Source of the DNA: a bacterium
GTDB taxonomy: Bacteria > Hinthialibacterota > Hinthialibacteria > Hinthialibacterales > Hinthialibacteraceae
Assembly: GCA_016125385.1 (NCBI GenBank)
Contig: WGLV01000002.1
Span: forward strand, 186,001-250,000
DNA: 64,000 nt
Direction of reading: 5' to 3'
The position numbers were made by a program, and so were the translations under genes. The notes under the pieces are model-generated. The model was not told where the DNA came from and made no database searches. It was given only the letters and a program-made list of their open reading frames with translations. The first letter of the stretch is position 1. Every line of letters begins with the position of its first letter. Below are positions 17,151 through 26,183 of this stretch, one piece after another.

Positions 17151-18344
17151 TCAGTTTTCAACGTCACATGCGAGACGCAAGCCAATGAACTGGCTTCGGT
17201 TGCCCGGAGTTTGGCCGCCGCGGAATGTAACGCGGATGGATTCAGGTGGAAGCGAGACGCAACCGCCGCGAATGACGCGCTCCGCGCTTGATTGCCTGGC
17301 GAAGGGGTTCGTCGGGTCGAGAATCGTGTACGCGTCGACGTGATACCAGTCTTCACACCATTCCCACACGTTTCCCAGCATGTCGTAAAGACCCCATGCG
17401 TTTGGCTTTTTCTGACCGATGGGGTGCGTCATGCCCTTGCTGTTGGCGGATGACCAGGCGAACGAATCCAGATCGCCGGAAGTCAGCGTGGTTCCATCCG
17501 CTGCCGAATCCCAAAGTCCTCCGTCGGCCCGGGCGCAATACTCCCATTCCGCTTCGGTTGGCAGGCGGTAGCCGCCGTGAGATTGCTCGTTCAGTTTTTC
17601 AATAAATCGCTTCGCTTCATACCAGGTGATCGACTCGATTGGAAGATCTCCACCTTTGAAAGACGCGGGATTGCGCCCGCCCATCACCTTCCGCCATTGA
17701 TCCTGAGATATTTCGCGGGCGGCGATCAGAAACGGACGGGCGAGAGTCACGTCATGTACCGGCGTTTCGCACGTATATAAATCCGACCAGGCGTTGTGTT
17801 CTTTCAACATCGCGATTTCATTTTCGCTCGTCCCCATGCGGAACGATCCGGCTGGAATCTTCACGAAAGTCATCCCATCCAGTTCGAGGCTTTCAAAATC
17901 GCGAGCGATTTTCTTTTTGATTTGAACGATGGTGGTTTGGAGTTCATCCGACGCTTTCTGCTGGTCAAGCAGCATGGTTTCAATTCGCTTCGCGGTGTCT
18001 TGACCACTACTTTCATTTTCGGTGAGTTGTTTACGGATTGTTTCGACGCCGGACCTTAATTCATCCAGTGTTTTTTGAAACGATTCTTTCGCGGCCTGAA
18101 TGAACTGGTTTTGCTCCGTCGCCTGTTTTTGCAGATCGGCGATCGCCTGTTTTTGCTGTGTGATGACATCTTTCAGCATCCTGATGGTCTGTTGTTGTTG
18201 GCGTATGACGCTTTCAAGCCGCTGGATGGAAGGCGGCGCGGCCGCTTCCGCTGTGGCGGATTCCACTTCATCCGCGTGCGTGACGGCGCAAAAGAGATTG
18301 AGCGCGATCAGCGCCCACAGGGGGATGGGGTATAGCCTCATCAT
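17151..18344 (-). CDS. Exported coiled-coil protein with SUMF1/formylglycine-generating-enzyme-like domain
   Basis: 397 residues: signal peptide (to about HADEV), a Gln-rich coiled coil at about 38-148, then a SUMF1/EgtB/PvdO-type domain at about 155-395 (IPAGSFRMGT, RLPTEAEWEYCARA, GNVWEWCEDWYH, RVIRGG, GLRLACD). The C-x4-C pair that binds copper in true formylglycine-generating enzymes is missing: after RVIRGG only one Cys occurs. So it should not activate the nearby sulfatase. Such domains otherwise serve as binding or C-type-lectin-like modules. The start follows the DUF1501-like gene's stop after 13 bases with no strong RBS, which suggests coupling. It belongs to the surface module with 18358 and 19985. 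Confidence 0.85.
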   Translation of the reverse strand: MMRLYPIPLWALIALNLFCAVTHADEVESATAEAAAPPSIQRLESVIRQQQQTIRMLKDVITQQKQAIADLQKQATEQNQFIQAAKESFQKTLDELRSGVETIRKQLTENESSGQDTAKRIETMLLDQQKASDELQTTIVQIKKKIARDFESLELDGMTFVKIPAGSFRMGTSENEIAMLKEHNAWSDLYTCETPVHDVTLARPFLIAAREISQDQWRKVMGGRNPASFKGGDLPIESITWYEAKRFIEKLNEQSHGGYRLPTEAEWEYCARADGGLWDSAADGTTLTSGDLDSFAWSSANSKGMTHPIGQKKPNAWGLYDMLGNVWEWCEDWYHVDAYTILDPTNPFARQSSAERVIRGGCVSLPPESIRVTFRGGQTPGNRSQFIGLRLACDVEN

Positions 18345-18357
18345 TGTATTTACAGGA

Positions 18358-20007
18358 TTACGCCTTTTTGATGAACTTCATCGGCGGACGCTCGTTGCGG
18401 CCTTTGCCTTCAGGGTTGATGTCAGCCAGGTAAAGCGCGGTCGCGTATACGTCGCCGTGGTCTGGCGTAAATGATTTTTCGCTTTTACTCCGGCCTTCAA
18501 CCAGGTCGCCGGTGAGCGGATTGTACGCCGGGTCGGTCGAACCATCCGGCAGAATGGGAATCGGCATCAGCGTGTTTTCGCCCGAGCCGCCGTATTGCGC
18601 GCCGCCTTTCACCTTGCCACCCATGAAGAAGCATGATGATACCGGCCAGTGTTGAGAGATGTCCTGATTGAGGATCATCTGCTTTTTTTCTTCCTCCGGG
18701 ATGTTCATCTCTTCGATTTTGTCGACGTCGCCGTGTATGGTTCGTCCAAATTCGGAGGTGATGACAAGGGTGGTGAAGTCGAACAGGCTTTTTCCTGTGT
18801 CTTTGTATTGCGTATCTTTAAGCAGTTGAACGAACGTTTTCAATGGTTTCCAGAGGTCATCATTCATCTTGTCGGTCGTGTCGCGCTGACCGACCGGCGT
18901 CCCGTCGGGTTTCCACAGGTTGCGCCGCGAATTGTGATCGTCGAAACGCCGAATGTCGCGGCTTTCGATCCATGATGCGCAGGTGTAACCACGTTTCATC
19001 AATTCATACGTCATCATCGCCTGAACATTGGCGGCGGGCGAAAATTTCGTACGCGCCTTATTGCCGTTGATGCTGCGATAGGTTATCAGTTCATCCGCCG
19101 GGGTGATCTCGAACAGTTCCTTCAGGCGCGTATCGCTGAACAGCTGGTTGAGCGACGCGCGATCGAGCTGCTGGCCGCGTTCAATCAGGTTCGCGTAGAT
19201 CGATTTCGCCGAATGATAGCTGCGTACCGCGTCGCTTTGAGCGTCGTCGAGAATATTCTGCTCCAGCCCGCCGAGAAACGATTCGATCTGGCTGTTGACC
19301 TGATCGGTCGACATGCGGTGCATCCGGTTGAGAAAGTCGCGCAGGTTGTCGGGCGTGCCCGCATAAATGGTGTGTGCGTGAGAGGGGCCCAGCGCGGCGT
19401 AATAACCCCGGCGGCCGGTATATTGCACTTCGTTCAGCTCTCCGTCTGAAAGCCACCAGTGCCAGGAGATGTTGGGCAGCAGGTAAGGCTGTCCATAGAC
19501 TTCGGCGAACGCCTGCATCACCGAGCGCTCGTCGTCCTGCCGCTCGTCGGTCAACCGCAGATTATAGTTCCCCATGTGACAGCGCAGGCGTTCGCGCGAG
19601 TGGCCTGAACCGGTGTACATAGAACCGACGATCGCCATGTCGGGAAACAGCGCTTCGCCGTCGCGCGCGAGATAGCCGTACCGGATGCCGTTTTTTTCGT
19701 AAATCCCGTAACCGTCTTCGCCCCATTTCAACACGCGGTAGCGTTCGTGCGAGATATCCGACGAACGGTTGATCACGTTGTTGGGCGTCATCACGGGGTT
19801 GAACATGTCGTAGCCCATCCACCCGCCTTCGATAAACCAGTAGACAAGAAAGTGCGGGTTATCGCTCGCGTTGTTGTGATCGGCGGCCATTGAGTCGGCG
19901 CGAACCTCCAGCGGCATGCCGAAACGCATGAAGTAGGCCAGAAATTGCGAGCAAGTCAGGGATGCGGAGCCGTTTGCTATCTGTTTAATGAACTGACGCC
20001 GTCTCAT
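18358..20007 (-). CDS. Tat-exported DUF1501-like protein
   Basis: 549 residues from ATG 20007, preferred over 20037 because GGAG lies upstream and MRRRQFIKQ then begins a twin-arginine signal. The body resembles DUF1501 proteins: HFLVYWFIEGGWMGYD near the start, a GHSRERL block, and late TSEFGRT followed by QHWPVSSCFFMGGKVKGG, the alkaline-phosphatase-superfamily-like core of that family. Its role is unknown. DUF1501 genes usually pair with cytochrome-containing PSCyt/DUF1588 genes, and here the start overlaps the end of such a gene by 23 bases, so the two are translationally coupled. The sequence is more divergent than typical DUF1501. Confidence 0.8.
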   Translation of the reverse strand: MRRRQFIKQIANGSASLTCSQFLAYFMRFGMPLEVRADSMAADHNNASDNPHFLVYWFIEGGWMGYDMFNPVMTPNNVINRSSDISHERYRVLKWGEDGYGIYEKNGIRYGYLARDGEALFPDMAIVGSMYTGSGHSRERLRCHMGNYNLRLTDERQDDERSVMQAFAEVYGQPYLLPNISWHWWLSDGELNEVQYTGRRGYYAALGPSHAHTIYAGTPDNLRDFLNRMHRMSTDQVNSQIESFLGGLEQNILDDAQSDAVRSYHSAKSIYANLIERGQQLDRASLNQLFSDTRLKELFEITPADELITYRSINGNKARTKFSPAANVQAMMTYELMKRGYTCASWIESRDIRRFDDHNSRRNLWKPDGTPVGQRDTTDKMNDDLWKPLKTFVQLLKDTQYKDTGKSLFDFTTLVITSEFGRTIHGDVDKIEEMNIPEEEKKQMILNQDISQHWPVSSCFFMGGKVKGGAQYGGSGENTLMPIPILPDGSTDPAYNPLTGDLVEGRSKSEKSFTPDHGDVYATALYLADINPEGKGRNERPPMKFIKKA

Positions 20008-23000
20008 AAATCTTTGTCTCCAGACCCAGATATTCATTGCTGGTCATGATGGCTTTGATGAGGGCTTTGATGGTAAAATCGTTTTCATGAACGCTGAGCC
20101 ATAGCCGGTGATAGAGCCCGCGCTCGTCTTCATCGGCGCGCATCTCGCGCCCGAAATAAAAATTAAAATGCGTGTTAATGATGGTGCGGATGAAGCGCTC
20201 CTGATTTTGCGCTTTCACCGCGAAAGCCTCCATGCCGTAACCCGGGTAGGGATACGACGCCACCAGTTTCTGATCGCCGTCGTCGATCGGCATACCGCGC
20301 TCGTCGTGAATGCGATATTGTCCCTCGTCGTCCCATCGCAGCCGCTGGTAGGCCAACGGGGTGAGCAGCTTGTGGCAGCTGTAACACGCACTGTCGGGAT
20401 CGGTGGTGGCGGCGGCGGTGACTCCGTCGCGCTGATCGATGATCTCGGGCGGTACTTCAAAGATATAGCCAAGAAACTTCTCAGCCACCATCGCGGGATA
20501 ATTGAAGTGCGGCAGACCGGGTTTACCTTTGATAAAGCCTTTCATGGTGAGCAGACCAGTGTGGCCGTAATACTCGGGCCTGCCACGCTTTTCAAAATTT
20601 TCATCCACGGTGTAATCGGCGGTGAGAATCTCCTGAAACGGCCGGTCATGATAGGCGATGTAACACCACAAACGGGCGGGTTCGTCCTCTTCGGGCGTTC
20701 CCTGGCTTTCGAGATACAGACGGATCCGGTGAAAATAAAATGTTTCAAATTCTCTCGACGCCAGATATCGATCGATCATCTCTGAAAGCGGCGCGCCGTT
20801 TTTCAGCGCGCCGATCTCGCCGCTTTTCGGTGGACGCCCAACGAGGTCCTGAGCGATCTTTACCAGCAGCAGCTGGTTCTTCGCCGCGCCGCTGGCTTGT
20901 GCGGTGGATGGCGGGAGCGTGAAAGTGAAATCGGGGTGTTTGACTAACGCGCGCACAAGCGCCTCCCACGCGGTCTGCCGTGCGCTGGGGGCTGGAGCGG
21001 TGAACGTGATCGACGCCGCGTGAGGATCGGCGATTTTCGCCTGAGGACCGCCGATCTGCTTCCATACAAACGCAAGCGAACTCCCCTGAATATCGTATGC
21101 GGCGGCGGCGCTTAACGTTATCTCGCCGCCCGCGGGTACGCGATGGGGATATTGAATCGGGACGATAGGCGACGATGCGGCGGCGTGAACGATGATTGGA
21201 ACTCGCGTTTCGTTGCTTTCCTGACCGGGAAATCCTACGCCCACCCGATAGAATTCGTCTTTCTTCCATCCCTTGTTTTTCGCGGGCGAATACCGGATGG
21301 CGAGTTCGCCCTTGCGCTCGTTTTTATCGTTGACGGTGTGGTCGCCGGTAATGTTATATGGGCGAAACGAATATTCAGTGAACTCTGGCCAATCTTTAAC
21401 GCCGTCCGCGTCCGGATCGTCGACGATCAGATCGGCGGCGGCGCCGCCGCTGGTGGGCGTAAAGCGTACAGCGTCCGCGGTGACGCGCTTGGTGGTTCCG
21501 GTATTGTTGATCTCGACAAAGTGTTCGGGGCCATCGAATCGGAAAGCGGTGTTCAGGTCCCAGAACGCGATCGTATCGACGGTCTGATCGATGATGAATC
21601 GCGCCTCTCCGGCGGGCGGCGATGCGGGTGGTTCGGGATGAATGAGATGAGATGGATCGTGTGAAAACACTTCGGCGAGCGCGCCGCGCGCGTATTCGCG
21701 TTTATCGTCCTTCATCCAGTTCAGATAGATTTCATATACACCGTCCTGTTTGACCGCGATGGGAATCTCGATCTGGCATTCACCCTTATGCTCATCGTCG
21801 TCATCGAGATAGCGGTTATCGCCGCGCCCTCTGAACATCCACGGCCCTTTCATCTTCAATGCGGAGTCGTTCAATCCGATGGTGAGCGTATCGCCTTGGC
21901 CGACGATCTCCAGGGAATGAAACGTGACGTGTCCCACCGTGTCGCGGTTGGTCAGGGTGAATAGCTGACCGTCATCATTTGCATTGAAATGAAATCGCTC
22001 GCCGATTTGTACTCTGGCGCGGCGCTCATCGGACGTGTTCAGGTCGATGGCTTGCTGATAGAGCCCCTGATCGCGGTTGCGCACGTCAACGGTCAGGCTA
22101 CGCGTAGTGGGAATACCCGCGTCGCCGGTGACGGTGACTTCAAATGACAACGTATAGTCCTCGCCTGATGCGCTTTCGTCTGTGTGATACAGCGCCTGCA
22201 TCATGCGGAACGCGGCGGCGATTTCCGCCTCGCTTGGATTACGGAACAACATCCGCTGGTATATCGCCGTGATCGCGCTTCGGTACTCGTTGTCCGGAGA
22301 GTCCATCTCCAGCGGCGATTGTTGCGGCAGACTGATTCCTTCGAAGGGCCCGGACTGATTCAGGTACGCGTTGGAGGCGACGTCCGTTCCCAGCAGATCG
22401 AGCCCGGTTAGAAATGACGCTGACGGCGTACTGCTCTCGTTGAAACGCAATTGAAAATCCGCGCCTTTGAAGAGATGGATGTTTTCCGCGAAACGGTCGC
22501 GTTCGTTGCGGCGCCAGTCATCGTGAAATATCGTATCGATTTTCTTGCGCAACTGATAATAAGTTAAAAATGTATTGCCACCGGTTGCGGCTGGCGTGGC
22601 GCTCTGATCCGAATAGGGTTTGAGCAGGTTCGGAGGGAAGCGCTCGTCCCAGCGGGCGTCGATCGCCCCGGCTTTGGCGAAAAAGTCGTGACTGAACCGC
22701 TTTACGGCTTGAACACTCGATTCGGGCCACGCGTCGAACGGCTTGGGCGGCATGCGGACTTCGGGATTGGCTGCGCTTACTTTGGCAAGAAGCGATGATG
22801 GGTTTTCTGGATTAAAATAATCGCGATCCATCAGATGCTGAAAAGTGATTTCGCCATCAGGTCCGAATTGCACTGGCGTTTGTTCGGCTGAAGCGTGACA
22901 GGTCAGGCAATTCATTCCTCCTTGATTGAACAGCGGCCAGATTTCGCTCTCAAACCGGGCCGCGAACGCCGCGCGCGTTTCATTCGAAATGGCGGGATGA

Positions 23001-23422
23001 TCCATAAGGAGCTGCGCCGTCGTTGCCGGGGTGGATTTCTGGAGATTCTGCTGCGCGCTGGTTTCATCGGAGGGGGGGACCGGCGTCTGGGGCGATTTAT
23101 CCGGCGTGGATTTCCCCAGTGATTGGATGACTTTCAGCGCGCGGTTGTATAACTCGATCTTTTTTTGCAGCGCTTCGAGTTCATTCTGTTTCAGCTGAAT
23201 GGATTGATTGGTTTGAGATAGAGCGTTCTCAACCTGTTTACGCAATCCATCCGGTTGGCTGGCGGCGTAATCGAGCGCTTTGAGGAATTCGTCGAGCTGA
23301 TCCGGATTTGGGTTTTCGGGCGCACCCCCACCTTCAGCGCCGAACACTGAAACGGTGCAAACCACCAACACTGCCATGAATCCGATCAGCCAGGTTGGAC
23401 AAAGGATTGGGCGATGCCACAT
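19985..23422 (-). CDS. Giant secreted diheme c-type cytochrome protein (DUF1588/DUF1592-like)
   Basis: About 1145 residues from ATG 23422, chosen over 23491 because a signal peptide (LIGFMAVLVVCTVSVFGAEGG) then begins properly. Order: Lys/Glu coiled coil (about 40-100), first heme site CLTCH at 172-176, a DUF1592-like helical region, cadherin- and golvesin-like beta domains (VEINNTGTTKRVTADAVRF), a PKD-like fold (ITLSAAAAYDIQGSSLAFVW), another helical region and a DUF1588-like end with the second heme site CYSCH at 1013-1017. It is presumably a periplasmic or surface electron-transfer or polymer-modifying protein. The gene is coupled to the DUF1501-like gene downstream. The role of this family is unproven. 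Confidence 0.8.
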   Translation of the reverse strand: MWHRPILCPTWLIGFMAVLVVCTVSVFGAEGGGAPENPNPDQLDEFLKALDYAASQPDGLRKQVENALSQTNQSIQLKQNELEALQKKIELYNRALKVIQSLGKSTPDKSPQTPVPPSDETSAQQNLQKSTPATTAQLLMDHPAISNETRAAFAARFESEIWPLFNQGGMNCLTCHASAEQTPVQFGPDGEITFQHLMDRDYFNPENPSSLLAKVSAANPEVRMPPKPFDAWPESSVQAVKRFSHDFFAKAGAIDARWDERFPPNLLKPYSDQSATPAATGGNTFLTYYQLRKKIDTIFHDDWRRNERDRFAENIHLFKGADFQLRFNESSTPSASFLTGLDLLGTDVASNAYLNQSGPFEGISLPQQSPLEMDSPDNEYRSAITAIYQRMLFRNPSEAEIAAAFRMMQALYHTDESASGEDYTLSFEVTVTGDAGIPTTRSLTVDVRNRDQGLYQQAIDLNTSDERRARVQIGERFHFNANDDGQLFTLTNRDTVGHVTFHSLEIVGQGDTLTIGLNDSALKMKGPWMFRGRGDNRYLDDDDEHKGECQIEIPIAVKQDGVYEIYLNWMKDDKREYARGALAEVFSHDPSHLIHPEPPASPPAGEARFIIDQTVDTIAFWDLNTAFRFDGPEHFVEINNTGTTKRVTADAVRFTPTSGGAAADLIVDDPDADGVKDWPEFTEYSFRPYNITGDHTVNDKNERKGELAIRYSPAKNKGWKKDEFYRVGVGFPGQESNETRVPIIVHAAASSPIVPIQYPHRVPAGGEITLSAAAAYDIQGSSLAFVWKQIGGPQAKIADPHAASITFTAPAPSARQTAWEALVRALVKHPDFTFTLPPSTAQASGAAKNQLLLVKIAQDLVGRPPKSGEIGALKNGAPLSEMIDRYLASREFETFYFHRIRLYLESQGTPEEDEPARLWCYIAYHDRPFQEILTADYTVDENFEKRGRPEYYGHTGLLTMKGFIKGKPGLPHFNYPAMVAEKFLGYIFEVPPEIIDQRDGVTAAATTDPDSACYSCHKLLTPLAYQRLRWDDEGQYRIHDERGMPIDDGDQKLVASYPYPGYGMEAFAVKAQNQERFIRTIINTHFNFYFGREMRADEDERGLYHRLWLSVHENDFTIKALIKAIMTSNEYLGLETKIYETASVH

Positions 23423-23591
23423 GTCCAATCTTCCCCTTATTGTTGAATAGCAATACAAACTGTAAAAACAAAAATTGATGAGATATTTCACTTATTTAAT
23501 CATAAATAGAAAGAAATGCTATGGGATATTCTGTGGAATCAATGCTTAGAATTTAGGGAGGGAAGTGGAAGATAGCCAGCGTGACGATGCC

Positions 23592-23619
23592 CCCCGGGCG
23601 GAATTTATTCCGCCCGGGG
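23592..23619. terminator. Perfect 13-bp GC-rich inverted repeat after the sulfatase gene
   Basis: Bases 23592-23604 and 23607-23619 are perfect reverse complements with a 2-base spacer. No T run follows on either strand, so it is a strong hairpin but not a classic intrinsic terminator. It lies 12 bases beyond the sulfatase stop. Confidence 0.55.
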
Positions 23620-23631
23620 AGAAGTGAAATA

Positions 23632-25521
23632 TCATGCGCTGAAAACGTCTATCAGGCGCTCAAACATCCGGCCGGGGTAACCCTTATAACGATCGGGAAC
23701 GTTATCTGGCTGACGTGACATCGATTTCAGCGCGTCAAGCGTCGAACGTGCTTTGTCACCGATATGATCGATGGCGTTCAGCGCAAGCAATGAGACGAAC
23801 ATCCCGTTTCGATCGGGCGGCGTCAGTTCGAGCAATACGGGCAAGGCGAGTTTCAGGCCATCGTCTCCTCCATACCGGCCCAACGCCTCCGCCGCGATGA
23901 CGCGCACATAGGGTGATTTGTCTTTCAACGCCGATCCGAGTTGAGCGTGAGCCTGCCTCACCGCTTCCTCGCCGCGCATCTCGATTCCCAGTGCGGCCCA
24001 GTATCGCATCGCTGAGTCGGAATCATTCAGCGTATCAAGCAGTTGGGGTAAGGCGCCTTCGCGCGTGGAAGCCAATTGCGCCATACCAATAATACGATCC
24101 GCGTCGAATTGCGCCGTATCGTGCCCCAACTGGTAAGGCGATGAATTTCGTGAACGTTCAAACATCTCGCCTTCGGGCAGAAAGCCGACGTCTTTGATCT
24201 CGACCGACCATGCCGTCAGTGCGCGGCTCAGTTCTTCGCGAATGGCCTGATGATCCGGCGACTGGGCGAGATTGTTTACCTCGTCTGGATCGCTTTGCAG
24301 ATCGTATAGTTCTTCAACCGGTTTCTCCTCCCAGAAGTACGTTTTCGGCGGCTTGAGCTTGCCCGCATCGTACATTTCTTTCCAAACGCGTGTAGTCGGC
24401 GTCTGAAACATGTAGTCCAGGTATTGTCCGTATATCAGGTGAGGCATGTAATTGCGGATGTAAACGTACCGCTGGTCGCGGATGCTGCGCACCATATCGT
24501 AACGCTCGTCCATTCGGCCTCGGAATCCAAACGAAAACTCCGGCGCGGCTTCTGTATATGTGCCAAGAAAGGCGCGGCCCTGCATGTGTTCGGGTGGTTT
24601 TTGTCCCGCGAGGCTGATGACCGTGGGCGCCAGGTCGACGAATCCGATAAGCCGGTCTGATGAACCCCCTACCCGGTAATCCGCCGGGCGCAGATGTTTG
24701 AATTTGTCGGGAATGTATACAACCATTGGAACGCTGAGTCCTGAATTGTAAGGCCAGCGTTTACAGCGCGGCATCCCGGGGCCATGATCGCCGTAATAGA
24801 AAATGATGGTGTTGTCGACGAGCCCGTCTTCTTCCAACTGGCTCATAATCTCGCCCGCCTGCGCATCCATTTCCGTCATCTTGTCGTAATACTCGGCCCA
24901 ATCCTGACGCGATTCCTTCACATCGGGGTGATAGGCGGGAACACGTACTTTGTCTGGGTCATGGACCCACTTGTGCGGGCGTTTTCTGATCTGGCTCTCA
25001 TGGGTGGTGGTGAAATTGAAGATGGCGAAGAACGGCTTGCCTTGCGGGCGATTGCGCCAGTGTGCTTTATTGCTGCATTCGTCCCACACTTCGCCGGGCT
25101 CGACCAGGTTGTAATCGGTTTTGACGTTATTGGTACAGTAATACCCGGCATCGCGCAGGTATTGCGGATACATTTTCATGCCAGGCGGCAGAGGTACCAT
25201 GCTTCGCATGTGTTCGGCGCCCAGGCAGGGCGGATACATGCCCGAGATGATAGTGGTGCGAGCCGGTGCGCACACCGGGGCGTTCGACCAGGCGTTGGTG
25301 TAGATCACGCCTCGCTTCGCCAGCGCGTCTAGATGCGGGGTATCGGCGAAGGCATCGCCATAACAGCCCATTTGCGGGCCGTTGTCTTCGCTGGTGATCC
25401 AGAGGATATTCGGTTTTTCTTGCGTTTGCGCCGAGGATGACGACGACATCAGCAAGGCGCTGGCGGAAACGGCGGCTCCGGTTTCCGCGATAAAACGGCG
25501 GCGATTGATTCGTTCAGGCAT
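23632..25521 (-). CDS. Tat-exported sulfatase with C-terminal HEAT repeats
   Basis: 629 residues from ATG 25521, which has GGGGAGG 6 bases upstream; the frame extends to 25617 but has no such site. Residues 1-31 are a Tat signal (RRRFIAETG). The S1-type sulfatase core follows: ITSEDN with metal Asp46, the modified-cysteine motif C84-A-P-A-R88, YYGDHGPGMPRCK, and the C-terminal subdomain ending near 520. HEAT-like repeats (about 530-620: MRYWAALGIEMRG, YVRVIAAEALGRYG) are appended. Cys84 needs conversion to formylglycine by an FGE outside this window. It resembles heparan N-sulfatase and related polysaccharide sulfatases; the substrate is inferred to be a sulfated glycan. Confidence 0.9.
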   Translation of the reverse strand: MPERINRRRFIAETGAAVSASALLMSSSSSAQTQEKPNILWITSEDNGPQMGCYGDAFADTPHLDALAKRGVIYTNAWSNAPVCAPARTTIISGMYPPCLGAEHMRSMVPLPPGMKMYPQYLRDAGYYCTNNVKTDYNLVEPGEVWDECSNKAHWRNRPQGKPFFAIFNFTTTHESQIRKRPHKWVHDPDKVRVPAYHPDVKESRQDWAEYYDKMTEMDAQAGEIMSQLEEDGLVDNTIIFYYGDHGPGMPRCKRWPYNSGLSVPMVVYIPDKFKHLRPADYRVGGSSDRLIGFVDLAPTVISLAGQKPPEHMQGRAFLGTYTEAAPEFSFGFRGRMDERYDMVRSIRDQRYVYIRNYMPHLIYGQYLDYMFQTPTTRVWKEMYDAGKLKPPKTYFWEEKPVEELYDLQSDPDEVNNLAQSPDHQAIREELSRALTAWSVEIKDVGFLPEGEMFERSRNSSPYQLGHDTAQFDADRIIGMAQLASTREGALPQLLDTLNDSDSAMRYWAALGIEMRGEEAVRQAHAQLGSALKDKSPYVRVIAAEALGRYGGDDGLKLALPVLLELTPPDRNGMFVSLLALNAIDHIGDKARSTLDALKSMSRQPDNVPDRYKGYPGRMFERLIDVFSA

Positions 25522-25720
25522 GGTATGCCTCCCCAGAATAGATATCTGATTATCGAAAATTCCACCGTCCGCGTCTACCCGCCGGTTTTGACTGGTAATT
25601 TGAGTGAATGGCGCCACAATGACCTCCGTCCGCCTCCTTGTTACCTCGCGACCCTGTCACGCCTCCTGATGGCGGATTTATGAAATCGATCATCCAACTA
25701 AATCGGAATACGGAGGAGAT

Positions 25721-26125
25721 ATGAGCGACATTACTCTTGAGCAGGCGCGTAACGCCGTCACTGCCGCAATTGAAAAGACGAAAGAAATCGGCGCGAAAAT
25801 GGATATCGCCATTGTTGACGCGGGCGCCAACCTGAAAGCCTTCGCCCGCATGGATGGAGCCTGGCTTGGTTCCATCGACATCGCCATCAAAAAAGCGAAA
25901 ACCGCTCGCTTTTTTGATATGAACACGGGCGCCATCGGCGAACTCTCTCAGCCGGGCGGATCGTTATACAACATCGAACACTCCAACGGGGGATTGATTA
26001 CGTTTCCGGGCGGGATTCCCTTGAAGAACGCCAGCGGCGAAATCATCGGCGCGATCGGCGTTTCCGGCGATACGGTGGAAAAGGATCATGCCGTGGCCGA
26101 AGCGGGAGCGGGATCAATCAAGTAG
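25721..26125 (+). CDS. GlcG/HbpS family (DUF336) heme-degradation-type protein
   Basis: 134 residues with the family pattern: [19 protein letters not shown] helix, [56 protein letters not shown] and the closing [11 protein letters not shown]. There is no signal peptide, so it is probably cytoplasmic. GlcG/HbpS proteins form octamers; some bind heme or cobalamin, and others lie in glycolate or diol catabolic operons, so a precise role is not given. The RBS GGAGGA is close to the ATG. It is a single gene with its own terminator at 26157-26179, convergent with the DUF4403 gene. Confidence 0.85.
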   Translation: MSDITLEQARNAVTAAIEKTKEIGAKMDIAIVDAGANLKAFARMDGAWLGSIDIAIKKAKTARFFDMNTGAIGELSQPGGSLYNIEHSNGGLITFPGGIPLKNASGEIIGAIGVSGDTVEKDHAVAEAGAGSIK

Positions 26126-26156
26126 GTCGATTCAAGCATGACGTAAATATAAAATA

Positions 26157-26179
26157 GGCCGCTTGCGCGGCCTTTTTTT
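26157..26179 (+). terminator. Rho-independent terminator of the GlcG/HbpS-type gene
   Basis: Six-bp GC stem (26157-26162 with 26167-26172), 4-base loop TTGC, then seven T. An A-rich stretch on the left gives the reverse strand a weak U tract as well, so it may also stop the convergent DUF4403 gene. Confidence 0.9.
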
Positions 26180-26183
26180 CGAG

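Noticed and set aside
17151-18344. SUMF1-like protein as the activator of the sulfatase at 23632-25521
   Set aside because: The C-x4-C copper pair after RVIRGG is absent and the protein has a long coiled coil, so it is not a formylglycine-generating enzyme.
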